From the NCBI GenBank assembly GCA_009363875.1, contig CM018683.1:62869207-62933206 (forward strand): a stretch of 64,000 nucleotides of DNA. The letters run 5' to 3'. The position numbers and the translations under genes were made by a program. Below are positions 55,058 through 64,000 of this stretch, piece by piece (position 1 is the first letter of the stretch; every line of letters starts with the position of its first letter). The notes below the pieces were generated by a model. The model was not told the DNA's origin, searched no databases, and was given only the letters and a program-made list of their open reading frames with translations. This DNA comes from Mikania micrantha. Taxonomy: Eukaryota; Streptophyta; Magnoliopsida; Asterales; Asteraceae.

Positions 55058-58000
55058 GCGTGAAGCAAAATTCATCCAAAAAATTGTTACAGACATCTCA
55101 CTAAAACTGCATCTCACCAATTGGAGCATTGATGATAAGCTAGTAGGCATGGAGACCCGGGTAAAGAATGTAATTTCTTCTTTAGAAATGGATTCTGAAG
55201 ATGATGTTCAAACGGTAGGGATATGGGGGATGGGAGGTGCTGGCAAGACGACTTTGGCACGGGCTGTTTTTGATCATATTTCTATTTGGTTTGAGGGTAA
55301 CAGCTTTGTTGAGAATGTAAGAGAATGTTCAAAAGGCTCTTTGTCTGGTTTGAAGAAATTGCAAAAACAGGTGCTTAAAGATGTGTTAAATGATCAAAGC
55401 ATTCATGTAACAAGTATTTCTGATGGGATAAATAAAATGAAAAAGACGATGCCTGGCAGAAAGGTTCTCGTAGTTCTAGATGACGTGGATGACATAGACC
55501 AGCTTGAGGCGTTAGCAGGTAACGCGAATTGGTTTAAGCCAGGAAGTAGAATCATCATCACAACAAGAGACAAACAAGTGTTGATAGCACAAGGAGTTAA
55601 TGCTGACAATATCTATAATATCAGTTTATTATCACGTGAGGAAGCAATTTGTCTCTTTAGTAGGCATGCATTTAGGAGAGAGGTTCCAATTCAAGGGTAT
55701 GAAGAGCTATCAGGAAAAGTTGTGCACTATGCTGCTGGTCTTCCTTTAACTGTTAAAGTTTTGGGTTCATTTCTTTATGGTATAACAGATCAGCCAAAAT
55801 GGGTAGATACCCTGGAACGACTAAAAACAATACCACTGGAGAAAACATTAAAAAAATTGGAAATAAGCTACGATGGTCTAGAGAATGATCACAAAGAAAT
55901 ATTCCTAGATGTTGCATGCATATTGAAAGGTGAACCAAAGGACAAGGCAATCAAAATACTAGAAGGCTGCGGATTTCATGCTCAAATTGGTTTAGAAGTT
56001 CTTGAGCAAAAGTCTCTCATAAATATACTAGATTATGGAACTTTGAGCATGCATGATCATTTAGAAGAAATGGGCAGAAATATTGTTCGTCGTTTGCACC
56101 CTGACGAGCCTAACAGACATAGCCGATTATGGGTTAAGAAAGAAATTGAAGAAATACTAATTAATGACTTGGTAAGGTTCAAGTTTATTTGTAAGGTGTA
56201 AGCCTGAAAAAATGAGTGGGTTGTGTCGGATTGGTAATGGGTCATAAAGGGTTCGGTTCAGAATAAGTGCGGGTTACGATGAGTTTTAAGGAAAATCAGC
56301 TTTGGTCTAAATGGGTCAGTTTAAAAAGCCAATTTAGTTCAAGTTAAAATAAGTTCTAAGTAAACAAATAGTTTATTTAAATAATCTTTGATGATTTTCT
56401 TATCAAATATATTATTAATCATTCTTATCCGTTTGAATCCATTCTATTCACGTAATTTTGAAGTTACACATCTTGACTAGCATTGTGTTAAAATGTTACT
56501 CATCACAACCTGTTTTATGCTATAGTGTTACCCATTTCAACATAAAATACAATAATTGTTCAGCGTTCACATAAATCAACCTATTATCTTGTTTTAGGTC
56601 CACATTGCATCGACTATTAAGGCGAAATAGAAAAATATTTTTATTTGTTATGACAAAATTTTTAAGTTAGCTTTTCATTACAGGGTACCAAAGCCACAAG
56701 AAGTATGAATCTGATGTATCCGGGTATCCATCCAGCTATAGTTATGAAAAGTCTTAGAAAGATGAAGGAACTTAGATTACTTTGTGTTTTTGATGGTAAT
56801 AAAACTTGGGAAATTGATGAAGGTGTCGAATACTTACCGAATTCTTTACGATCTCTAAATTGGTCTGGTTTCGCTCTTTCTTGTTTGCCTCAAACATTTC
56901 AAGCAAATAATCTTGTTAACCTTGAAATGCCTTGGAGCTATATTTCTCAACTCTGGGAAGGGGGAGAAAGAAAGGTAAAATAATCGTTGGTTGGTTGTGG
57001 ATGTTTTGCATGATGCTTTATTATGCTATGTTTTGTAAATTCCTTTGAAATCTTTTTCTATCTTTTTTAAAACAGGTTCTTGAAAAGCTTAGATTTATTG
57101 ACCTCTTCTCTTCAAAATTGAGAACCTTTGACCTTGGAATGACTCGAAATCTTGAAACGTTAAATCTTAGTTATTGTGTAGGCTTGGTAGAACTCCAAAT
57201 GCCTGTTGCACTTCCAATGCTCAACTACATCTACCTTAGTCATTCTAAGGTGACTAATCTTAACCTTGGAATGACTCCAAATATCAAGAATTTATGTCTT
57301 GCAGGATGTAAAAACCTGGTAGAACTCCCAATGTGCGTTGCACTCCCAATGTTGAACCACCTCAACCTTAGTCATTCTAAGGTGACTAATCTTAACCTTC
57401 GAATGACTCCAAATATCGAGATGTTACGTCTTGAAGGATGTATTGACCTGGTAGAACTCCAAATGTCTGTTGCACTTCCAATGCTCAACCACCTCGACCT
57501 TAGTAATTCTAAGGTGACTAATCTTAACCTTGGGATGACTCCAAATATCGAAAATTTACGTCTTGCAGGATGTAAAGACATGCTAGAACTACAAATGCCC
57601 GTTGCACTTCCAATGCTCAAGGACCTCGACCTTAGTGATTCAAAGGTGAGTAATCTCAACGTTGAGATGACTCCAAATATCAAGAATTTATGTCTTGAAG
57701 GATGTAAAGACCTGGTAGAACTTCAAATGCCTGTGGCACTTCCAATGCTGAACTATCTCAACCTTAGTCATTCTAAGGTGACTAATCTTAACCTTGGAAT
57801 GACTCCAAATATTGAGAAGTTACGTCTTGGAGGATGTAAAGACCTGTTAGAACTCCAAATGTCCCATGCACTATCAATGCTGAACTACCTAAACGTTAGT
57901 CATACTAAGGTGACTAATCTTAACCTTGGAATGACTCCAAATATCGAGAAGTTACGTCTTGAAGGATGTGCAGACCTGGTAGAACTCCAAATGTATGTTG

Positions 58001-59157
58001 CACTTCCAATGCTAAACTACCTCAACCTTAGTCATTCTAAGGTGACTAATCTTAACCTTGGAATGACTCCAAATATCCAGAAGTTATGTCTTGGAGGATG
58101 TAAAGACTTGTTAGAACTCCAAATGTCCCTTGCACTTCCAATGCTGAACTACCTAAACCTTAGTCATTCTAAGGTGATTAATCTTAACCTTGGGATGACT
58201 CCAAATATCAAATATTTAAGCCTTGAAGGATGTAAAGACCTCGTAGAACTCCATATGCCTGTTGCACTTCCAATGCTCAACTACCTGAACCTTAGTCACT
58301 CTAAGGTGAGTAATCTTAACCTTGGGTTCACTCCAGATCTAAGGGTCTTAAAACTTATCCATTGTTATTATCTTCAAGAAATTCATGCTCCTGTGGGAAG
58401 TCTAAAAAAGCTTACCAGCTTGAAGTTAAATGGTTGCTCAAGGTTTGAGTACGTTGGGGTTAGCATACATCAGAACTCTTTAGCCATGTTAGAACTGATT
58501 GTAGAGCCCCTTGGTATATGCCCACTGCATCCTAATAGTAATTTGCCAAAGTTTAAGCATCAGTGTAAATATGGTGAAGTTCTACCCTTATCGGGTGGAA
58601 ATATTGAGAAACTTATTTCTTTTGGTCTATGTGCTTGCACAAACCTTGAGTCTTTTTCAGCAAGCATTTGTGGTTTACAACATTTAACAGCGCTTACGCT
58701 TGAAGGCTGTATTCCAGAGGTGCCCAAGGATTTGTGGAAGTTAGAAAGTCTAGAGCAGCTAACTTTATCTATGAAAGAGATTAATCATCTTCCGGATAAC
58801 ATTTGTATGTTGAAACATCTAAAATATCTTGATCTGAAATCATGTTGGCTTCTAGAGCAGCTACCCATGGATCTTGGCGGATTACAGTGCTTAGAGGAGT
58901 TGCACCTAACAGATTGTATATCCTTACGAGATATACCTAACAACATCTGTAAATTGAAGTTTTTAAAAAAATTGCATCTCCCTTATTGTATTCAAGTTGA
59001 GAAATTGCCTGAGGAACTTGGACGTTTAGAATGTTTGAAATTGTTAGATATTGAAGGTGCAGGCATAAGTCGCCTTCCGGAGAGTATTTTTCAATTGAAA
59101 GATCTGTGTATTATTGGGTCTACGTGGCGGTTGAGTCGTATGGTTTTACATCCGTAA
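55058..59157 (+). CDS. TNL-class disease-resistance protein, NB-ARC and LRR exons
   Basis: Exons 55058-56171, 56684-56974 and 57076-59157, introns GT-AG. From ATG 55149 the frame gives 1,131 residues. NB-ARC nucleotide switch: P-loop GMGGAGKTT (55228-55254), kinase-2 KVLVVLDDVDD with the TNL-type Asp, RNBS-B GSRIIITTRDKQVL, AGLPLTVKVLG, RNBS-D FLDVACILKG and MHD (56049-56057). Exon 3 holds the linker to the LRRs (LRSLNWSGFALSCLP). Exon 4 has nine 44-residue units (57136-58323), then more diverse LRRs (LPDNICMLKHLKYLDLKSCW, IPNNICKLKFLKKLHLPYC). Such proteins detect pathogen effectors in plant cells. With exon 1 broken, only an NBS-LRR product without a working TIR could be made. Confidence 0.93.
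56205..56640 (-). mobile_element. MITE copy 4 (family M), in TNL intron
   Basis: Reverse orientation relative to 12686-12985. Recognisable by GTTTGAATCCATT, CTAGCATTGTGTTAAAATGT and TTACTCATCACAACC, more diverged than the other copies. It fills most of the 512-bp intron 56172-56683. Confidence 0.7.
57136..58323 (+). repeat. 132-bp coding tandem repeat, nine units
   Basis: Each unit encodes 44 residues of the form GMTPNIxxLxLxGCKDLVEL plus QMPVALPMLNYLNLSHSKVT plus NLNL, i.e. two short LRRs. All nine stay in frame and differ at only a few residues each. A tenth, diverged unit begins at 58324 (GFTPDLRVLKL). Confidence 0.97.
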
Positions 59158-59270
59158 CAGAAAGATCAAAAAACATAGCCTTCTGTTACATAGGCCATTA
59201 CTTTGATTTGAATTTGAAGTAGTCGTAGAGTAACAACGATGGCATTTCGTGTACATGTTAAATTTGTTGA

Positions 59271-59456
59271 ATGTCCGAAGCTCAAGTCTGGAGCTGTTCT
59301 ATCTTGAAGAGCATAACAAATTTTAAGAAGTCTAAACTTCCAAAGCTGAAATTCCTCAAGGTCAGTGGTTCTAAGGTTGGTAACTTTAGTCCTGGGCTTA
59401 TAACATATGTTAGGGGAGCTATATTTGAAACATTTAATGACATCTATGCAAAATGA
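59271..59456 (+). pseudogene. LRR fragment downstream of the TNL
   Basis: Reads LPKLKFLKVSGSKVGNFSPG, close in pattern to the ALPMLNYLNLSHSKVTNLNL units of the TNL repeat. Outside the gene's stop codon and isolated, so most likely a leftover repeat unit or a fragment of a neighbouring paralogue. Confidence 0.6.
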
Positions 59457-59459
59457 GGG

Positions 59460-61273
59460 GGAATTTTTTTTAAATATTTAATATAATTTTTTTTAAAGCA
59501 TATCTAACATATAGTGCTAGAGTTGCAACAGGCCCATTAGCTCTAGCTGATGTGTTAATTATATGGGTTGGGTCTTCTAAAAACAAGTTTTACCTAAAAA
59601 CACCTTTTATATAGAATTTGCTTTTTTTTGTACTCTATTTTTAAATACTCCACAAAGCAACAAAATATAGTACAAAAAAAAACAATTCCATTAAAAAACA
59701 TATTCAATACAAAAAGTCAAAAAGTAGTTTTTATGTTTTAGACAAAAAATTGTTTTTATTTGATCATGACTTGTTAATTAAAAACCCATTGTGAAATTAA
59801 CACCTAATAGATTAATCTCATATGTGCCAATTGTTGGTATATCATATGTTAGATCAATAACATTAGCAAACGTTCAATCAATTAAATCATGGAATATAAA
59901 TAATTCATAAAGACGTATGGATAGGGATGCAAATCATTATATTTGAAGATGATGGTACCGTTATCTATATTCCTTTCTTCTCTTTAGATGTCACTTTGAT
60001 AGAAGGTTTTATATGTGAATGTGATGGAGAAAACTAGTTCTTATTTAGTGTTTAGTTTATATTAATCATTCACTTATGAAACATCAAAGAGCATGAGCTA
60101 AACATCTTTTCATATCACATTATGTAATTACATCCATTAATTATAAAACTACTATATTAATAGAAACATTTCATATCATTTGATCAAGGTTAATAAATAA
60201 TCGATAAAACCATACTTATCTTGGTACATTTCTAACATTCTCTAACTTGATCGAATGATTATTTTATTTATTTATGATGAGAATTTCGTAAGTTTGGCCA
60301 TGTTAAAATACTCTATCATGTTTCAAATCAAAACTGTAGCAAAGAAATACAACCATTCAGTTAGTGTCAACTCAAGATCCCCAATATTATTAATAATATT
60401 AAAATCTAAAACCAAAACAGAAGAGCATGTAAGACTAAAAATGGCTAAAATAAACCTATAGTGTATAACATTAACTTGTATAAATTTGTCTACATAATAT
60501 TAGGTGTACATATACATTATTATAGAAAAAATAAAAATTCAAGGAAATTAATAATAATTATTCATACACACAATATGCTTATTATATAAAGTCTCTTCTA
60601 AAAGCCTTCTTTATTAAAAATTCTTGAAAAACTTTGGGTTATTAGGATGGCAATGGGCCGGGTTCGAGTAGGATATTGATAATCTCAGTCTCATACCATA
60701 TTGTAAAAATGTGTCATTTACCCAGCCCATTACCTATCGGGTATCGAGCATTTCCATTAGTTTATTAAAAATATTTTTTGTGATTTTCAGAGTGTATTTG
60801 TATAGTATTTATTTTATATAATGTTATTGTTTAATAATAAAAATAAATTTGAATCATATAATATCAACACCATAAAATATAAACAAAATAAATATAAATA
60901 TAATGACATATAACTTTCAAAAGATTCTAATATAAACTGTTAATTTAATATTCAAACTGAAATTACATATTCAAAACAACTGGATTAGTTTTTATATATC
61001 ATATATGCAGGTTTAGTTGTGTGTAAACATGCAATTCATATTGTTTTTTTACCGTTGTTTCCGTATACACCCACGGACACATCATGTTTTGGGCGTCATT
61101 GCTAGTACAATTCATAGATTTGGAAAAATAAGTTGATTGATATAGAAGAAAAGGCCATAAGTACATAAGCTTTATTTAGCAATCCCAAACATCCCCCTAA
61201 TGGATGAAAATTTTTAGTTAGGAAAAATATTTTAAAAACTTTTAATTTACAAGAAGAGAAAGGCAATCCTAGA
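59460..61273. other. No gene seen; AT-rich with repeat fragments
   Basis: A-rich words near 59640-59720 (ATATAGTACAAAAAAAAACA) echo the A-rich repeat upstream of the TNL. TAGGATGGCAATGGGCCGGG at about 60644 resembles a hAT-type terminus. Confidence 0.45.
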
Positions 61274-62234
61274 TAGAGGTGGGCATCGAAACTGGTTTCA
61301 AACCCGAACCCAGGGTTCAACCTGGAACCGGACCCGGTTCCAACCCGGTCTACCCCAACCCGGTAGAACCCACCGGTTCCTAACCATTTTTAGTTTTGAA
61401 TTTCTTAGCCGGTTCCAAACGGGTTCGGTTCCAACCCGGTTCACCCAAACTGGTTTCAACTCGGTTTTGACCGTTTGGACCAAAAAATCGATTTCTAGCC
61501 GTTGAACTAGCCGTTTGGACCGATTTTTAGCCCTTTTTTTGATGTTTTTTGGTCCAAAACTTAGTATAAATTGTTGTGGCTTGGTTTAGTTTGATTCCAC
61601 ACTTGAAAACGAACATTCTAAGCCAAAAACGCTCTCGTTTCGTATACCCGACTGCTTTACTCTCTTTGTTTCGCGATCCATTTTTATCACTCTCGTATTT
61701 TAAACAAGTATAACCTTGTTAACACAATGACTCATTCTACATCTTCTGTCGATCAAGGTTCTAACGCCGAAGTTACAATAGTAAGAACAAGGAAATATGG
61801 TGTAACTGGGATTTAGTTGAGATGAGTGATGGATCTCAAAAGACTCGTTGCAAGTATTGTGATATGCTTCTTGCAAAAGAATCAAACACGAGTTTGAAGA
61901 AACATATTACCAAACCATTTTGCAAGGCATTGAAGAATGATCCAGAAAGTCAACAAACACAAATCAGTAACGATGGTAGAATTTTTCACTACAACGTAGA
62001 CGCGGTTCGTGATAGAATAGCGAAGTTCGTGATTTAAGAGGCGTTGTCGTTTGGACATTTCGACAACCCTCGTTTAAGAAACATGATTCGAGATACGCTT
62101 CAGCCTCGTTATAATCATGTAAGTCGAAGGACGCTAAGACGTCGTTGTTTAAAAATGTGGAACAACGCAAAAAAAAGATTTGATCTTATTTTTTGAAAAA
62201 CTAAACACTGGTGTAAACTTAACTACAGACGTTT
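61274..62234 (+). mobile_element. hAT transposon, second copy, interrupted
   Basis: Starts TAGAGGTGGGCATCGAAAC, related to the end of the element at 45117, with the same GGAACCGGACCCGG-rich subterminal DNA. It reads into a related transposase. It is cut at 62235 by the gypsy LTR, and the rest lies outside the window or is lost. Confidence 0.85.
61727..62230 (+). pseudogene. hAT transposase N-terminal fragment
   Basis: MTHSTSSVDQGSNAEV at 61727, a disrupted stretch, then the BED finger CKYCDMLLAKESN...HITKPFCKALK and RDRIAKFVI followed by TAA, FGHFDNPRLRNMIRDTLQPR, and a final frame shift near 62175. Same protein family and order as 45596-46108; sequence clearly diverged, so an older relative rather than a recent copy. 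Confidence 0.85.
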
Positions 62235-62875
62235 TGTAACATCAGTGCCGGACGCGTGCCGGAACAGTGATTGCAACAGTAAACTTGTACAGTAACTCAG
62301 GTACACTTTACGCAAAACCATGTTTATACTATCGATACATTATGAATAACATGAAACTATTATACGATTGTCTGAATCTGATTTAAACCTTAGGGTTTAA
62401 CAGTCAGAAAACATGTCAGACAACACAGTGTTGAAACATAAATACTTGATTTGATACTATTGTGCATAAACGTATGTGAGGTGAAACAAAACAAAACCTT
62501 AACGGTTATTGTTCCGGAAAGCTAAATCGACTAATTATTCGTATAGGTGACGATCTGTACGAATGATTATGAAATTTTAAGGTTATGAAATAATGACTTA
62601 ACAGTAGAAAACAAGAATCGGAAAGCCAAACCATTGACGTGTTCGTTCGAATGACGATTCGAACGAATACGCGCGATGGCGACGCGATCTGACGAAACGA
62701 AAACAAAAACGAATAATGATACGAACGATCATAAACTTAAGGAAATAAAATATTTCCTGTTTTACAATTTTGAAACTCATTATAAATAAAAATAAACTAA
62801 ACTATTTTATTAAATCTCGAACAAATTAACGAAACGCGTAAATGTTATGTTGAAATCTCGATACGTTGCTTGAAT
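62235..62875 (+). mobile_element. Start of gypsy LTR family G, copy C
   Basis: TGTAACATCAGTGCCGG at 62235 and the next ~630 bp match copies A and B, with the shared palindrome at 62642-62667. Similarity ends near 62860-62885, where a different element begins. Inserted into the hAT transposase. Confidence 0.87.
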
Positions 62876-62879
62876 TCCG

Positions 62880-63910
62880 TTGCAACCATCAGAGTGAGGG
62901 ATAAGCGAATATCAAGGTATGTGCTTTTTAAAAAAAAATAGGCTCACAATAGAATTTGCCAGAATTCATGCGTACCTGTAAATTCACGATTACGTTGCGC
63001 ACCATGATCGTCAATTTACCTTACATAAGAATTCTAGTTCCTCCTACTTAGAGCTATTAGGTCTTACGGGATCCAGAATTTATTCATGATATCAAGATTC
63101 AAGCAAGGGTCATATGAGGTATGGCTGAATAGCCTGTCGAAACTAATGCTTGGGATAGTTATGCGAGTTGAATGATATTTTAGGATCTTTCGTAGATCCT
63201 ATAAGGATAGCTACGTGGCTAGAGTGTGTTTTTCTTATGTCACTTGGTGTTGAGACACTCCTTGTGTGAGCGTCAATATAGCTGCTTGTGGATGATCACC
63301 TAGTAGTCAAGGCGTTTCGTATGTACTCGTAACGAAATCTCTCCACATGGTCACTCTAGTTTTTCCTTAACTCGAGCGGCCATGTTCGTTCGGTGATATT
63401 CTATGAGTGACAAGGAGTTGAGTTTGGAATCTCCTCATATGGTCCTTGTAAGCAGTATGTGTAGCAGTACCAAAGGTTTACAAGAATGTTGTTGAGCCAC
63501 AGGGCCTATTTCATCCCTGGACTTGTTTTAGTTTCATCCCCGACCAGCTTTTGTCGTCGCCTCTTCGATTCGGGCACCAGTGATGTAGCATATGTGTACC
63601 GGCTGCTCCTCCTGCGATGGCTCAGACGTGCTGCCTTCGGAAGATAGTTGATTCGTTTTGGTAACTCGACTGTTACCAATAGTGTTGATACTGAAGGTGT
63701 AGGAACAATCTGTTCCTTCTCGTCTAATGTGAGCATAGATGGTGATGACAGTGACACCACATCCAAATGTGTGAGTTGTGTATTCGTACGATAATGTATG
63801 CAAGTAGGACTAACACTAAGCACTACATTTTGTGTGGAGACTAGTGGTTATAGACTAAGTTCACTAAATGCAAACCTAATTCGCAATAACCGGAGTCTCT
63901 AATACCAATC
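62880..63910 (-). other. Leader region of another LTR element; no domain recognised
   Basis: Minus-strand DNA downstream of a primer-site-like TTGGTATTAGAG at 63898-63909. The longest frame (63506-63823, 105 codons, charged and Ser-rich) has no family I recognise and may be untranslated leader. The rest has stops in all frames. Confidence 0.4.
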
Positions 63911-64000
63911 TGTCGCACCCCGAGAAATCCCGTCCCGAACGGGGCGCGAGCAAGACCAGATTGTCAGGATCGCAGTCTCCGGTCACACAACATGCGAGAC
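63911..64000 (-). mobile_element. LTR end at right edge, minus strand
   Basis: Plus-strand TGTCGCACCCCGAG is the inverted LTR end CTCGGGGTGCGACA, next to the primer-site-like TTGGTATTAGAG at 63898-63909. The LTR continues beyond the window. Confidence 0.65.

Noticed and set aside
57372..57683. Minus-strand frame inside the LRR array
   Set aside because: Antisense shadow produced by the periodic coding repeat.
63506..63823. 105-codon minus-strand frame near the right edge as a gene
   Set aside because: No recognisable domain and position between a primer site and missing gag; leader is more likely.
1..64000. Endogenous pararetrovirus sequence
   Set aside because: All polyprotein pieces fit Ty1/copia or Ty3/gypsy order with LTRs or integrase; no movement protein or caulimovirid arrangement was seen.

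Overview
This is a plant nuclear window. It contains a seven-exon host gene, a TIR-NBS-LRR resistance-type gene and dense layers of nested LTR retrotransposons. TNL genes are absent from grasses, so a dicot is most likely. Wording of the Ty3/gypsy gag and pol ends, and LTRs ending GGGGTGTGACA, remind me of Asteraceae repeats. That last point is recall, not a search result.

Layout. 1-4275: minus-strand Ty3/gypsy gag and its long LTR. 4564-5952: small gag-only copia relic with 5-bp target duplication. 7032-10396: decayed minus-strand copia inserted at the edge of an inverted repeat. 10556-23457: one minus-strand Ty3/gypsy element that has been a landing site for a two-LTR non-autonomous element, copia remnants, two copies of a gag-protease-only copia family, a SINE, and hAT-type MITEs. 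24691-27919: the host gene for an initiator-tRNA 2'-O-ribosyl phosphate transferase (RIT1-like), intact, minus strand. 28000-31500: sparse intergenic DNA. 31512-40671: a copia element whose gag is split by the 3' end of a chromodomain Ty3/gypsy element with a ~5 kb LTR, which itself carries a nested 2.9 kb solo LTR. 41944-43921: a complete gag-only copia (TR-GAG type) with near-identical LTRs. 45117-48383: a hAT transposon with TIRs, 8-bp TSD and a decayed transposase. 48854-51500: another solo LTR inside a MITE. 54228-59157: TNL gene with a damaged TIR exon and nine near-identical 44-residue double-LRR units. 61274-64000: a second hAT copy cut by the same long-LTR gypsy family, then the 5' end of another LTR element at the right edge.

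Only RIT1 looks like an unambiguously functional host gene. The TNL could still make an NBS-LRR protein, but its TIR exon has a deletion plus frameshift. Several small non-autonomous elements keep intact or nearly intact gag and nothing else, which suggests cross-mobilisation. The observations I would check first are four stem-loop modules sharing one loop but not the same stems in the long LTR (39368-39635), the gag-protease-only copia family with a conserved extra C-terminal region, unrelated tandem arrays at the same LTR site in two copies of one family, and the homogeneous LRR array of the TNL.

All boundaries were read by eye. Gene identifications come from motif recognition without any database search.
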